DNA of 64,000 bases from UBA1724 sp051884615 (lineage in GTDB: Bacteria; Verrucomicrobiota; Lentisphaeria; Oligosphaerales; Oligosphaeraceae). The position numbers and the translations under genes were made by a program. This document shows positions 27,254 through 37,218 of the stretch, piece after piece. Every line of letters starts with the position of its first letter. Position 1 is the stretch's first letter. Below the pieces are notes generated by a model. That model saw only the letters and a program-made list of their open reading frames with translations. It did no database searches and was not told where the DNA came from. The stretch is taken from positions 62,001-126,000 of the forward strand of contig JBJEVT010000018.1 of NCBI GenBank assembly GCA_051884615.1. Direction: 5' to 3'.

Positions 27254-29011
27254 ATGGAAAATACGGAGCATCAGGAGCCTTTGGAGACGTTGGAGGAGGG
27301 GGGATTGGCTCCCGGAGAGGGGTTTCAGGAATTTGGCTTGTGCGAGGCGTTGATGGAGGGCATCCGCGAGGCGGGCTTTCGCGAGCCCACGCCCATTCAG
27401 CGGAAGGCCATTCCGGAGGCGTTGCGCGGGCGTGATCTTCTGGGCCAGGCTTTGACGGGCACGGGGAAGACCACGGCCTTTGGCTTGCCTTCCATGGAGC
27501 GGATCAAGGACATGGAGGGGTTGCAGATGCTGGTGCTCACGCCCACCCGGGAGCTGGCGGCGCAGATTTCCAGCGAGTTGTATCGCCTGGGGCATTTCAC
27601 GGGGCTGAAGCCCGCGGCGTTCACGGGAGGCCAGTCCTACCGCCGCCAGGAGGAGCTCCTGGAGCGCGGGGTGAACATCCTGGTGGCCACGCCGGGGCGT
27701 CTCATCGACCTGATGGAATCCGGCCATTTCCAGGGCGTGAATCCTGCCATCATCGTGGTGGACGAGGCGGACGAGATGCTGGACATGGGCTTCATCGACG
27801 ACGTGAAGCGGATTTTCCAGGAGTTCCCCGGCCCCCATCAGACCATGCTCTTCTCCGCCACCATGCCCCGGCAGGTGGAATCCCTGGCGCGGGACATCCT
27901 CCACGACCCCATGAAGCTGGAGACCGAATCCCCGGAGAGCGCCAACAACGACATCCAGCAGAGTTACTTCGTCATCGAGGAGCACGAACGCACCAATGCG
28001 GTGATTCGTCTCATCGAGTCGGAGGAGGTCTCCAAGGCCATCATCTTCTGCCGCACCCGGGAGGAGACGGACTCCCTGAACATCCTGCTGGGCGGAAGGG
28101 GATACAATGTGAACTGCCTCCACGGGGACATGGAGCAGGCCGCCCGGGCGCGGGTGATGGCCGCCTTCCGACGGGGGGACTTCGACATCCTGGTGGCGAC
28201 GGACGTGGCGGCACGGGGCATCGACGTGGAGAATGTCTCCCACGTCTTCAACTATCATCTTCCCTTTGACAGCCGGGCGTATGTCCACCGCATCGGGCGC
28301 ACCGGGCGCGCCGGGAAGACGGGGAAGGCCATCACCCTGGTGACGCCCCGGGAGCTCCGGCAGCTGGAGGCCATTCGCCGTTCCGTGGGGGCCAAGCTCT
28401 CCCGGGGCCGCATCCCCAGCCGGAACGAGGTGAATGCCCAGCGCCTGGAAAAACTCCTGGCGGGTCTCTTCGCCGCCTCCCTGGACACGGAGTTGTACGC
28501 CAAAATCCAGGAGCTGACCGCCAAGCAGGATCAGGACCCCGCCATCCTCTTCACCAAGATGGTGGCCCGCCAGCTGGCGCTGACGGCGGACCAGGGGCCC
28601 GAGAACATCGGGGTGACGGCGGAGAAGCTGGAGCGGCTCCAGAACCAGCGCAGCTATCGCAACCGGAGCCGGTATGCCCAGCGGGCGCTCTTCCTGGAGG
28701 AACGGGAGGAGCAGGAGGAACGGGAGGAACGCCGGGGCGCCAAGGGCGGCCGCGGCAGGAAATCCGCCTTCCGGGAATACGAAGAGAACGAGGAGTGGAG
28801 CGAACGCCGGGAACCCCGGAAATCCCGGGGAGGCGCCGCCAAACGCTCCTCCCGGCAGGAGCGGGAGAAGACCCCCAAGCCCCCCAAGGCCAAGGCGCCC
28901 AAGGCCCAGCCGGCTCCCCCGCCCCCGCGCCTGAATCCCGACGGCACCCCCATGCTGAACCGCCGCCAGCGCCGCGCGCTGAAATTTGGCAACCCCATGC
29001 CGGAGAAGTAG
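27254..29011 (+). CDS. DEAD-box ATP-dependent RNA helicase (DeaD/CsdA-like)
   Basis: Unwinds RNA in ribosome assembly or decay. The 585-residue protein has the Q motif (FQEFGLCEAL...PTPIQ, 24-49), Walker A ALTGTGKT (66-73, Leu where AQTGTGKT is usual), PTREL, TPGRL, DEAD (170-173), LFSATMP, and the motif VI block VHRIGRTGRAGKTG. After the core comes a charged tail from about residue 460 rich in Arg, Glu and Lys, then a proline-rich C-terminus, as in RNA-binding extensions of cold-shock helicases. GGAG sits seven bases before the ATG. A promoter near 27149 would give a leader of about 95 bases. Confidence 0.94.
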   Translation: MENTEHQEPLETLEEGGLAPGEGFQEFGLCEALMEGIREAGFREPTPIQRKAIPEALRGRDLLGQALTGTGKTTAFGLPSMERIKDMEGLQMLVLTPTRELAAQISSELYRLGHFTGLKPAAFTGGQSYRRQEELLERGVNILVATPGRLIDLMESGHFQGVNPAIIVVDEADEMLDMGFIDDVKRIFQEFPGPHQTMLFSATMPRQVESLARDILHDPMKLETESPESANNDIQQSYFVIEEHERTNAVIRLIESEEVSKAIIFCRTREETDSLNILLGGRGYNVNCLHGDMEQAARARVMAAFRRGDFDILVATDVAARGIDVENVSHVFNYHLPFDSRAYVHRIGRTGRAGKTGKAITLVTPRELRQLEAIRRSVGAKLSRGRIPSRNEVNAQRLEKLLAGLFAASLDTELYAKIQELTAKQDQDPAILFTKMVARQLALTADQGPENIGVTAEKLERLQNQRSYRNRSRYAQRALFLEEREEQEEREERRGAKGGRGRKSAFREYEENEEWSERREPRKSRGGAAKRSSRQEREKTPKPPKAKAPKAQPAPPPPRLNPDGTPMLNRRQRRALKFGNPMPEK

Positions 29012-29021
29012 TTCCCCTGTC

Positions 29022-30461
29022 ATGCTCTCCCTTCGCCCCTGGAAATTCAGCGAACTCCTGCCTTTGCTTGCCCCCCTGGGGGCGAAGCGGGGGACGGGAG
29101 CGGGGGGAGACCCCCTGTTGTCGGGGGCCTGCGCCGATTCCCGCCAGGTGGGTCAGGGCGGTCTGTTCTGCGCCATCCGGGGAGCGGTGGCCGATGGCAA
29201 GGATTTCATTCCCCATGCCCTGGCCGCCGGCGCCGCCGCCATCCTCACGGATTCTCCCGACGTCTCCGCGCCGGTGCCGGTGCTGCTGGTGCCGCCGGAG
29301 ATGGGATACGCGGCACTGGGACGGGTCGCCGAGGCCTTCGCCGACTTCCCCGCCCGGCGCCTGCGCCTGGCCGGGGTGACCGGCACCGCCGGAAAGACCA
29401 CCACCGTCTTCCTGCTCCGGGAGATCCTCCGGGCGGCGGGCGTCCCCACCGGCATGGTGGGCACCGTGGTCTACGACCTGGGACGAGGCGAGGAAATCCC
29501 GGCGGACCGCACCACGCCCACCCCCTTCCTCCTGCAGGAGCTCTTCGCCCGCATGGTGGCCAACGGGGTGACCACGGTGGTCATGGAATGCTCCAGCGCC
29601 GCCTTGACCCAGGAACGGACGGGCACCGCCCGCTTCGCCGCCGCCGCCTTCACCAATTTCTCCCGGGACCACCTGGATTTCCATGGCACCATGGAGGCAT
29701 ACTGGGAGGCCAAGGCCAAACTCTTCCGCACTATGCTCCTCCCCGGCGCCACGGCGGTCCTCAACGGGGACGACCCCGCCGTGGAACGCATGGCGCGGGA
29801 GCTGGAGAACCGCCCCGAAATCTCCTGCCGCCGGGTGCTCTTCTCCCGGAAGAATACCCCCTCTCCCTGGCCATGCCCCCTCCCGGGCGCCTTCAACCAA
29901 GACAACGCCCTCTGCGCCGGATTGCTGGCACGCGCCCTGGGCGTGGACGAGGGGACCATCGCCCGCACCCTGGCCCATACCGCCGGCGCCCCGGGCCGCC
30001 TCCAGCGCTTCGCCTGCCCCAATGGCGCCCAGGCCTTCGTGGACTACGCCCATACCCCGGAGGAAATCCGCTGCGCCCTCCAGGCCCTGCGCCCGGAATG
30101 TCCGGGCCGCCTGGGCGTCCTCTTCGGATGCGGAGGCGACCGGGACCGGGGAAAGCGCCCCCTCATGGCGCAGGCGGCGGCGGAGAATGCGGATTTTCTG
30201 TGGCTGACCAGCGACAATCCCCGCACGGAGGAGCCGGCGGCGATTCTGGAGGAGGTGCGCGCCGGGGTTCCCTCCGGGGTTCCCTACCGGATGGAGGTGG
30301 ACCGGCGGAAGGCCATCGGGGCGGCGGTGGCAGCCTGCGCCCCCGGGGACTGGCTCCTCATCGCGGGAAAGGGCCACGAGGACTACCAGGAAATCCAGCA
30401 TGTGAAGCACCCCTTCTCCGACTGGGCGGTCCTCCAGGAACTCTTCCCCCCCTCTCCCTGA
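29022..30461 (+). CDS. murE: UDP-N-acetylmuramoyl-tripeptide synthetase (DAP-type)
   Basis: Adds the third residue to UDP-MurNAc-L-Ala-D-Glu in peptidoglycan synthesis. The 479-residue protein has the uridine-binding N-terminus (SGACADSRQVGQGGLFCAI), ATP loop GVTGTAGKTTT, TTPTPF, the SRDHLDFHGTMEAYWEAKAKLF block and the specificity motif TSDNPRTEEP. DNPR predicts meso-diaminopimelate as substrate, so a Gram-negative type wall. It starts ten bases after the helicase stop without a Shine-Dalgarno, probably by reinitiation. Ends five bases before ybaK. Confidence 0.95.
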   Translation: MLSLRPWKFSELLPLLAPLGAKRGTGAGGDPLLSGACADSRQVGQGGLFCAIRGAVADGKDFIPHALAAGAAAILTDSPDVSAPVPVLLVPPEMGYAALGRVAEAFADFPARRLRLAGVTGTAGKTTTVFLLREILRAAGVPTGMVGTVVYDLGRGEEIPADRTTPTPFLLQELFARMVANGVTTVVMECSSAALTQERTGTARFAAAAFTNFSRDHLDFHGTMEAYWEAKAKLFRTMLLPGATAVLNGDDPAVERMARELENRPEISCRRVLFSRKNTPSPWPCPLPGAFNQDNALCAGLLARALGVDEGTIARTLAHTAGAPGRLQRFACPNGAQAFVDYAHTPEEIRCALQALRPECPGRLGVLFGCGGDRDRGKRPLMAQAAAENADFLWLTSDNPRTEEPAAILEEVRAGVPSGVPYRMEVDRRKAIGAAVAACAPGDWLLIAGKGHEDYQEIQHVKHPFSDWAVLQELFPPSP

Positions 30462-30465
30462 TGCC

Positions 30466-30957
30466 ATGACCGCCCCGCAACCCACCCTGAAAACCAACGT
30501 GCTTCGCCTCCTGGAGGCCTCCGGCATCCCCTTCCAGTGGCACGAGTTCGATGTCTCCGACGGCAGGCTGGACGCCCGCACCTGCGCCGCCCGCATCGGC
30601 GCCGCCCCGGACCAGGTCTTCAAGACCCTGGTGACCACCGGCGCCGTGCCCCGCACCTACTTCGTGTTCGTCATCCCCGCCACCGGAGAACTGGATTTGA
30701 AGAAGGCGGCGCGGGCCTGCGGACAGAAATATGTGGAGATGCTGCCCCAGAAGGAGTTGCTTCCCCTGACAGGCTATGTCCACGGGGGCTGCTCCCCCAT
30801 CGGCCAGAAGAAGCAGTTCCCCACCTATCTGGACGAGACCGCCCAGCTCTTCGACCGGATCTATGTCTCCGGGGGGCATGTGGGGTTGAACGTGGAGGTG
30901 CCTCCCGAGGAGCTCCGGGAGTTTGTCCATGCCCAGTATGCGGATTTGACCAAATGA
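30466..30957 (+). CDS. ybaK: Cys-tRNA(Pro)/Cys-tRNA(Cys) deacylase, YbaK/EbsC type
   Basis: Hydrolyses Cys mischarged on tRNA-Pro, a trans-editing activity. The 163-residue length matches. Seen are DQVFKTLVTTG with the catalytic lysine, VFVIPATGELDLKKAARACGQKYVEML, GYVHGGCSPIGQKKQFPTYLDE and YVSGGHVGLNVEVPPEEL, all in family order. It overlaps the next gene by four bases (ATGA) and so belongs to the murE-ybaK-ABC-F unit. Confidence 0.94.
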   Translation: MTAPQPTLKTNVLRLLEASGIPFQWHEFDVSDGRLDARTCAARIGAAPDQVFKTLVTTGAVPRTYFVFVIPATGELDLKKAARACGQKYVEMLPQKELLPLTGYVHGGCSPIGQKKQFPTYLDETAQLFDRIYVSGGHVGLNVEVPPEELREFVHAQYADLTK

Positions 30958-33047
30958 TTCAGTTTGTGAATGTCAGCAAGAATTTTGGCCGCCAGGTGGT
31001 GATCCAGGAGGCCAATTTCGCCATCCACGACGGGGAGCGCGTGGGCTTTGTCGGCCCCAACGGCGCCGGAAAATCCACCCTGCTGGAGATGTTGTCGGGG
31101 CGTCAGAAGCCGGACCACGGGGAGATTCACTTTCCCGCCAGCCAGCGGTTCGGCTATGTGCGGCAGCAGTTGAACGCCCATGCCGTCACCGCCTCCCTCA
31201 TCGAGTACACGGAGGACGCCTTGCCGGAGCTCCACGAGATTTCCCGCGCCTTGTCGGAGATCGAGGGGAAGTTGGCGGGGGATGGGGTGTCCGCGGAGGA
31301 GCAGGGGCGTCTTCTGAAGCGCATGGGGGATTTGCAGACCCGCTTCGAGCATCTGGGGGGCTACGAGCTGCGAAACCGGGCGGAGGCCACCCTCTCCGGC
31401 CTGGGATTCTCCGAAAAGCGCTTTGACGACCCCTTCCGCAGCTTCTCCGGGGGATGGCAGATCCGCGCGGAGCTGGCACGCATCCTGGTGGCGCAGCCCG
31501 ACATCCTGGTGCTGGACGAACCCACCAACTACCTGGATGTGCCCGCCGTGGAATGGCTCTCCGACTACCTGAAGGGCTATGCGGGAACCCTCCTCCTGGT
31601 CTCCCACGACCGCTTCCTCCTGAACACCCTCACCAATGTCACCCTGGAGGTGATGGGAGGACGGGTCACCCGCTATCCGGGCAACTACGCCTACTACCGC
31701 CAGACCCGGGTGGCCCGCCACGAACAGCTGGTGGCGCAGAAGGAGAACCTGGACCGGAAGAAGGAGCAGCTCCAGCGCTTCATCGACCGTTTCCGCGCCC
31801 AGGCCACCAAGGCCGCCCAGGCGCAGTCCCGCCAGAAGCAGCTGGACAAGCTGGAGGAGATCGAGGTGCAGTCCATTGTGGAGGCCGCCCCGGTGATCCG
31901 TCTGCCCCAGCCTCCCCGCTCCGGGGACGAGGTGCTCCGGCTGGAGGAGGCGGGCTACGCCTACGACGGAATCCACGATGTCATCGACCACTGCTCCCTG
32001 CGCCTGGAGCGGGGGGAGCACGCCGCCTTCGTGGGGCTGAACGGCATGGGCAAGACCACCCTGCTGCGCCTCATGGCGGGAAAGTTCCCTCCCCGATATG
32101 GCAGGGTGGTGGTGGGGAGCAATGTGCTCATGGGCTACCAGTCCCAGGACTATGCGGAGACCATGGATCCGGAGGCCACCATCTACGAGACCGCCAAGAG
32201 CTATGCCAGCGACCGCACCGAGGCGGACATCCGCGCCATGATGGGCTCCTTCGGATTCCACGGGGAGGCGGTGGACAAGAAGGTCCAGGTGCTCTCCGGT
32301 GGAGAAAAGGTGCGCCTGGGATTGGCGCGGCTCCTCCTGAAACCCCTGAATTTCCTCCTGCTGGACGAACCCACCACCCACTTGGACATCCATGCCCGGG
32401 AGGCTCTCCAGGAAGCCCTCACCCGCTACCCGGGAACCATCGCCCTGGTCTCCCACGACATCGAGTTCGTCCGGGGCGTGGCCAACTCCATCTACGCCAT
32501 GGAACCGGGAAAGGTGACCAAATACTACGGGGGCTACGACTACTACCACCAGAAGCTGGCGGAGGCCCGGGAGGCCGAGGCCGCCCGGCAGGGATTGGCC
32601 GCCCCCGCTCCCGTCCAGAAGAACGCCCCGGCCTCGCCTTCCCCCAAGGCCGCCCCCGCTTCCCCCGCCCCCGCCTCCAAGGGAGAGGCGCCCCGGGAGA
32701 AGAAGGGAGGCGCCCCCGCCGGGGAGAACCGCCCCAGCTACCGGGACCAGAAGCGCGCGGAATCCCAGCTGCGCCAGAGCTTTGGGAAGTTGCGTCGTCC
32801 CTACGAGAAAGTGGTGGGCGAAGCGGAGGAGCGCATTGCCGCCCTGGAGGCGGAGCAGAAGGAGATTTACGAGAAGCTGAACGCCCCCGCCGCCGACGGC
32901 TCCACGGATTTCGCCGCCTTGAACAAGCGTCTTGCGGAGATCAACCAGGAGTCGGAGAATCTGACCTGGAAATGGGAGGAGGCATCCACGGCTCTGGAGA
33001 AGCTGGAGCTGGAGTTCCGGGAGCGTCTGGAGAACCTCACCCTCTAG
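30954..33047 (+). CDS. ABC-F family ATPase (Uup/YheS-like)
   Basis: A soluble 697-residue protein with two ABC cassettes and no membrane part, so a ribosome-acting ABC-F protein. Cassette 1: GPNGAGKST, signature SFSGGWQIRAELA, VLDEPTNYLD. Linker: the charged P-site tRNA interaction motif from about 245 to 310 (RKKEQLQRFIDRFRAQATKA). Cassette 2: GLNGMGKTT, LSGGEKVRLGLA, LLDEPTTHLD. A Pro/Ala-rich spacer (about 540-590) leads to a C-terminal coiled coil like that of Uup. The start overlaps ybaK. Function could be translation rescue or resistance; the motif set does not decide. Confidence 0.93.
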   Translation: MIQFVNVSKNFGRQVVIQEANFAIHDGERVGFVGPNGAGKSTLLEMLSGRQKPDHGEIHFPASQRFGYVRQQLNAHAVTASLIEYTEDALPELHEISRALSEIEGKLAGDGVSAEEQGRLLKRMGDLQTRFEHLGGYELRNRAEATLSGLGFSEKRFDDPFRSFSGGWQIRAELARILVAQPDILVLDEPTNYLDVPAVEWLSDYLKGYAGTLLLVSHDRFLLNTLTNVTLEVMGGRVTRYPGNYAYYRQTRVARHEQLVAQKENLDRKKEQLQRFIDRFRAQATKAAQAQSRQKQLDKLEEIEVQSIVEAAPVIRLPQPPRSGDEVLRLEEAGYAYDGIHDVIDHCSLRLERGEHAAFVGLNGMGKTTLLRLMAGKFPPRYGRVVVGSNVLMGYQSQDYAETMDPEATIYETAKSYASDRTEADIRAMMGSFGFHGEAVDKKVQVLSGGEKVRLGLARLLLKPLNFLLLDEPTTHLDIHAREALQEALTRYPGTIALVSHDIEFVRGVANSIYAMEPGKVTKYYGGYDYYHQKLAEAREAEAARQGLAAPAPVQKNAPASPSPKAAPASPAPASKGEAPREKKGGAPAGENRPSYRDQKRAESQLRQSFGKLRRPYEKVVGEAEERIAALEAEQKEIYEKLNAPAADGSTDFAALNKRLAEINQESENLTWKWEEASTALEKLELEFRERLENLTL

Positions 33048-33081
33048 CGGGGCGCCTTGTCATTTTCGTCATTTTGGCATT

Positions 33082-33130
33082 CCCCCCGAGGGGCAGAAGG
33101 CTGTGGAGGCCCTTCGGGGGTGGTTTTCTT
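33082..33130 (+). terminator. Intrinsic terminator after the ABC-F gene
   Basis: A GC stem (about 33082-33093 with 33110-33120, CCCCCCGAGGGG against CCCTTCGGGGG) precedes TGGTTTTCTTTT. It lies between the ABC-F stop and the symporter start. Confidence 0.6.
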
Positions 33131-33158
33131 TTCCTCCCGCAGCAAGGAGAATGACCCC

Positions 33159-34526
33159 ATGACTGTCGTCATGTCTTTTTGCGGACTGTGTCTGCTGCTG
33201 ATTCTGGGCAAGGTGGTGCGTACGGCCGTCCCCCTCCTGCAACGGCTCTTCCTGCCCACCTCCGTCATCGGCGGCCTCATCGGCCTGCTGGTCATCCAGG
33301 TGTGCCGCCGGCATTTCCCCCAGGTGGATCTGGCGCCCTGGACCGCCGGCTGGGGAGCCATGCCCGGATTCCTCATCAACATCGTCTTCGCCTCCCTCTT
33401 CATCGGAGCCTCCATCCCGCCCCTGAAGACCGTCTGGGAACAGGGCGCCGCCCAGCTCTGCTATGGACAGATCTGCGCCTGGGGACAGTATGTGGTGGGC
33501 CTGGCGCTGGCGGGAGTGGTCCTGGTGCCCCTCTTCCATGTGAACACCGCCTTCGGCACCCTGCTGGAAATCGGCTTCGAGGGGGGCCATGGCACGGTGG
33601 GGGGGCTCACCAAGACCTTCCAGGATCTGGGATGGAAGGAGGGCGGCGCCCTGGGTTTCACGGTGGCCACCTGCGGCATGATTCTGGGCGTCTCCCTGGG
33701 AATGATGCTCATCAATGTGGCCGCCAAGCGGGGGTGGGTGCGGGGCCTCCGGGTGGACGCCCACCGGGACCCCCTGGAAATGCGGGGCATCTATCCCATC
33801 CGGGAACAGCCCGCCGCCGGACGGCAGACGGTGCGTAGCGACTCCGTGGACTCCCTGGCCTTCCATCTGGGCATCCTGGGGCTGGCCGTCTTCCTGGGCT
33901 ATCTCCTGAAGCAAGCCCTACTGGGCCTCAACGGATTCCTCCCCCAGAGCGTCCAAAATCTGAAGGTGCTGGAGAGCTTCCCCCTCTTCCCCCTCTGCAT
34001 GGTGGGGGGACTCCTCCTCCAGCTCTTCCTTCGCCGCACCCGACTCTCCCCCTTGGTGAGCGGCGGCCAGATTCAGCGCCTGGCGGGAGCCTCCCTGGAT
34101 TTCCTGGTGATTTCCGCCGTGGCCTCCATCCGAGTGGACTTCATCCTGGCCCAGTGGCTGCCCCTCCTGCTCCTGATTCTAGTGGGCACCGCCTGGAATC
34201 TCTTCTGCGTCCTGGTGCTGGCCCCCCGGATCTTCCACAACGCCTGGTTTGAACGGGCCATCGCCGAGTTCGGACAGTCCATGGGCGTGACCGCCACGGG
34301 CCTCCTCCTCCTCCGCACGGTGGATCCGGATTCCCGGACCGAGGCCGCCCGTGCCTTCGGCTACAAGCAGCTCCTCCACGAGCCCATCATGGGAGGAGGA
34401 ATCTGGACCTCCATCGCCCTCCCGCTGGTGATGAGCCAGGGCAACGGAATAGTGTGGGGGATTTGCGTGGGAGCGGTGCTCTTCTGGCTGCTCTTCTGGC
34501 GGCTCTTCCTTCGCCGGAAGGGGTAA
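33159..34526 (+). CDS. gltS: Sodium/glutamate symporter family protein
   Basis: A 455-residue inner-membrane protein with two inverted sets of about five helices. LPTSVIGGLIGLL, MPGFLINIVFASLFIG, the re-entrant FEGGHGTVGGLTKTF and the second FGQSMGVTATGLLLLRTVDP match GltS architecture. Long loop at about 205-235. Shine-Dalgarno AAGGAGA is eight bases before the ATG. Glutamate is the known family substrate; this copy is somewhat longer than E. coli GltS (401), so the substrate is a family-based guess. Confidence 0.85.
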   Translation: MTVVMSFCGLCLLLILGKVVRTAVPLLQRLFLPTSVIGGLIGLLVIQVCRRHFPQVDLAPWTAGWGAMPGFLINIVFASLFIGASIPPLKTVWEQGAAQLCYGQICAWGQYVVGLALAGVVLVPLFHVNTAFGTLLEIGFEGGHGTVGGLTKTFQDLGWKEGGALGFTVATCGMILGVSLGMMLINVAAKRGWVRGLRVDAHRDPLEMRGIYPIREQPAAGRQTVRSDSVDSLAFHLGILGLAVFLGYLLKQALLGLNGFLPQSVQNLKVLESFPLFPLCMVGGLLLQLFLRRTRLSPLVSGGQIQRLAGASLDFLVISAVASIRVDFILAQWLPLLLLILVGTAWNLFCVLVLAPRIFHNAWFERAIAEFGQSMGVTATGLLLLRTVDPDSRTEAARAFGYKQLLHEPIMGGGIWTSIALPLVMSQGNGIVWGICVGAVLFWLLFWRLFLRRKG

Positions 34527-34548
34527 GGCCGCAAAAGAGGGGGGGAGT

Positions 34549-35448
34549 TCACGGGGGGGATAGAAAGAGGTTCTGCCACTCTCCCTGGACTTCCCAGCCC
34601 CGTCGCCGTGCCCGCCGGGCCAGCTCCTCCACCGATGCCTGCCACCCGGTGTGGAAGGCGTTGGCCAGGGCGGCGACGCCTCCGGGAGACAAGTTGGCCT
34701 CTAGGGTATCCAGAAGGGCCTCTAATTGCTCCGGGCGGTGGAGGAATCTCCCTCCCGCCAGCCCGTTGCACAGGATCACCTCCACGGGAGCCTCTCCCCG
34801 GAAACGGAGGCAGTCTCCCGCCAGGAAGCGCGCCCGTATGGCAGGCTCCGGGGGGAAAAATCCTTCCCGTTGCGGATCATGGGGGAGACGTTGACGGGTG
34901 GCCATCCATGCCTCCAGGGGTTCCTGGGTGACCCCCAGGATTTCCCGGGCGCCGACATGGAGGGCGGCCTCCCAGGTGCCCAGCCCCACGCCACATCCCA
35001 GATCCAGAAGACGTTGGGCGGGGGGGAGATGGCAGAGCTGGCGGGGATAGCGGCCCGGCCGCGTGCCAAAGCGAGGGGGATCGGCGCAGGCACAGAGGAG
35101 GGCGGGCACTTCCTCTTCCGAAAATGCGCAGCGCCCCCGGAAGGGCTCTCCCAGCTCCTCCCAGAACTCCAGGATGGTGTCCAGGGAGCCGGGGGACAGG
35201 AGCCGGGGCACCCACTCCGGGGAGGGAAGAACCGCCCGTGCCACGTTCCGCAGGGAGGCGGCAAAGTCCACCCAGGGCAGGAAGCTCTCCAGGCGCATGC
35301 GCAGCTCCCGGGTGGGAATCATCCCGGGGGTCCAGGCAGCTCCGCTATGGGCGAACCAGTTTTCCAGGGCGGCTCCCCAGCGCCGGTTATGGGTCTCCAG
35401 GCGCAGAGAGAATTCCCGGGAGGGACGGAAGGGGGAGGCGGGCCTCAT
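34549..35448 (-). CDS. SAM-dependent methyltransferase
   Basis: A 299-residue protein with the class I motif LLDLGCGVGLGTWEAAL (about 144-160) and an acidic strand ending ILGVTQEP. A later LSPGGVAALANAFHTGW fits motif post-II/III. The N-terminal 135 residues have no family resemblance I recognise. Substrate unknown. It overlaps the recD stop by four bases (ATGA), so it is translated as the last gene of the recCBD operon, an unusual partner. The downstream gltS gene is convergent. Confidence 0.75.
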   Translation of the reverse strand: MRPASPFRPSREFSLRLETHNRRWGAALENWFAHSGAAWTPGMIPTRELRMRLESFLPWVDFAASLRNVARAVLPSPEWVPRLLSPGSLDTILEFWEELGEPFRGRCAFSEEEVPALLCACADPPRFGTRPGRYPRQLCHLPPAQRLLDLGCGVGLGTWEAALHVGAREILGVTQEPLEAWMATRQRLPHDPQREGFFPPEPAIRARFLAGDCLRFRGEAPVEVILCNGLAGGRFLHRPEQLEALLDTLEANLSPGGVAALANAFHTGWQASVEELARRARRRGWEVQGEWQNLFLSPP

Positions 35449-37187
35449 GGTTCAGGGTTGTTTATTTTGAAGGCCCGGGCCAGGCCGGAGACCCGTCGGG
35501 ATTCCTGTTGGATGGCTTCCTTCAGAATCTTGTTCTTGGCCCAGATGGTGCAGGTTGTCCTGGCCCGGGTGATGGCGGTGTAGAGGAGATTCCGGGTGAG
35601 GATGGGATTCTCTTGCTCGGGAAGCACCACCAGCACATGGGCGTAGGAAGAGCCTTGGGATTTATGGATGGTCATGGCATAGGCGGGTTCGCACTGATCC
35701 TGGAGAAGGGACCAGGAGAAACCTTTCACCTTCGGTTCGTTGCTTTCCGGGCTGCTCACCCGGAAATAGACCTGATCCCCCAGAAGCACCCCCAAATCTC
35801 CATTCTGGAGATGGAGGACGGAGTCGTTCCGGGTATGGAGCAGAGGAAGCCCCCGCTTGTTCTTCTCACACTGGAGAATTTTCTCCATGATCTGGTTCAT
35901 CCCCGTCACGCCGGTCCTCCCCTCCCGAAGGGCGCAGAGGATCTTGAATTGGCCGTGAAAATCCAACCATGCCTCGGCCTCGGCCTCCTCCGAGCCAAAG
36001 GACTCCGGCTGGGGAGTCTCCAATGCCCGGCATCTCCACCATTCCTCGACTTCTTCCTGGAAGGCATCGGACTCTGGTGTCTGGCAGCGGAACGCCTCAT
36101 ACGAGCGACCGACCATTTCCTTGGCTTCCTCGACCTTTCCTTGGGACAGGAGGGCGGCAAACCGCACCAACTCCGGAATGGCCTCGGAACGAAAGTTGTA
36201 TGTCAGGGATTTTTTGCAGTCATCGGGCAGAATTTCGGCCAGGTCTCCGAAGACCACGCCGGTTTCCACGGATTCCAGCTGATCCTTGTCTCCCAGGAGG
36301 AGCAGGCGTCCCTTTTCAGGGAGGGCGTCCGTGAGGCGGGCGAAGAGATGGAGGTCGGCCATGGAGCCCTCGTCCAGCACCACCAGATCGTAGGGGAGGG
36401 GATTGCCCTGGTGGTATTTGGGCAGGCTCTGCCGATATTGGTTGACGCCCAACAGTTTATGCGTGGTGCTTGCCGGCAGGGCATTTAACTTCTCCTTGAC
36501 CTCAGGTACGTCCTTCGCCAGGCCATTCCGCAATTCCTCCTGCAGGGAGGTCTGCATTTGGTTGGCGGCTTTTCCCGTGGGGGCGCAGAGGGCCACCTTC
36601 AGGCCAGGGGTCTGCGTGAACTCCCAGGCCAGAATGGCACCCAGGGTGGTGGTTTTCCCCGTGCCGGGTCCTCCCGTCAACATGGCGAGACGTTTCCCTA
36701 CACACTTCTTCACCCCCTCCACCTGATCCTCCGCCTTCTCATGCATCAACTTGGGAGCCAGGGCGCGGATCTTGTCATCCTCGGGCGGGGCTATGCCATC
36801 GACTTCATTCCGCTCACGGCAATCGCAGACAAAATTCTCGATGCGCCGTTCCTCGGCTCGGTGCCGGGAGAAGTACAAAAGATGGGTTTGGGGATTCCAG
36901 AGGACAGGATGGCGGGGGGCGTTCCCATCCTCCTTGCTCTCCTCGCTCTCCTTGTAGAGGAGATTCTGGAGGTTTTCATCCCCTTTCTCCAGAAGTTTCT
37001 CCAGAAGGGCCTCCTCCTCCTTCGTCAACGGGTGGGCCACATGGGAGTTCGCCAGGGTTTCGTCCCCCAGGGTCAAAAGCAGGGAAAAAAGTTCTGGGTA
37101 ATCCGTGGGTTTAAGTTTGCTCCTGCGGAACAGCATCGCCACGGTTTCGGTGACGATGGGGGAGTGGGGACATTCGTTGTTTGACAT
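35445..37187 (-). CDS. recD: Exodeoxyribonuclease V alpha subunit
   Basis: The 5'-3' helicase of RecBCD, which processes double-strand DNA ends. The 580-residue protein has Walker A GGPGTGKT (172-179), VVLDEGSMADL (motif II), LLGDKDQLESV (motif III), NFRSE (IV), and TIHKSQGSSYAHV with LLYTAITRAR (V/VI). The N-terminal 150 residues form the RecB-binding region. The ATG at 37187 lies 31 bases after the recB stop; the longer frame upstream is overlap with recB and unlikely. Charged, Glu/Lys-rich composition like recB and recC. Confidence 0.95.
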   Translation of the reverse strand: MSNNECPHSPIVTETVAMLFRRSKLKPTDYPELFSLLLTLGDETLANSHVAHPLTKEEEALLEKLLEKGDENLQNLLYKESEESKEDGNAPRHPVLWNPQTHLLYFSRHRAEERRIENFVCDCRERNEVDGIAPPEDDKIRALAPKLMHEKAEDQVEGVKKCVGKRLAMLTGGPGTGKTTTLGAILAWEFTQTPGLKVALCAPTGKAANQMQTSLQEELRNGLAKDVPEVKEKLNALPASTTHKLLGVNQYRQSLPKYHQGNPLPYDLVVLDEGSMADLHLFARLTDALPEKGRLLLLGDKDQLESVETGVVFGDLAEILPDDCKKSLTYNFRSEAIPELVRFAALLSQGKVEEAKEMVGRSYEAFRCQTPESDAFQEEVEEWWRCRALETPQPESFGSEEAEAEAWLDFHGQFKILCALREGRTGVTGMNQIMEKILQCEKNKRGLPLLHTRNDSVLHLQNGDLGVLLGDQVYFRVSSPESNEPKVKGFSWSLLQDQCEPAYAMTIHKSQGSSYAHVLVVLPEQENPILTRNLLYTAITRARTTCTIWAKNKILKEAIQQESRRVSGLARAFKINNPEP

Positions 37188-37218
37188 CGTGGGTGTGTGT
37201 GGGGGGGGGAGAAAGGGG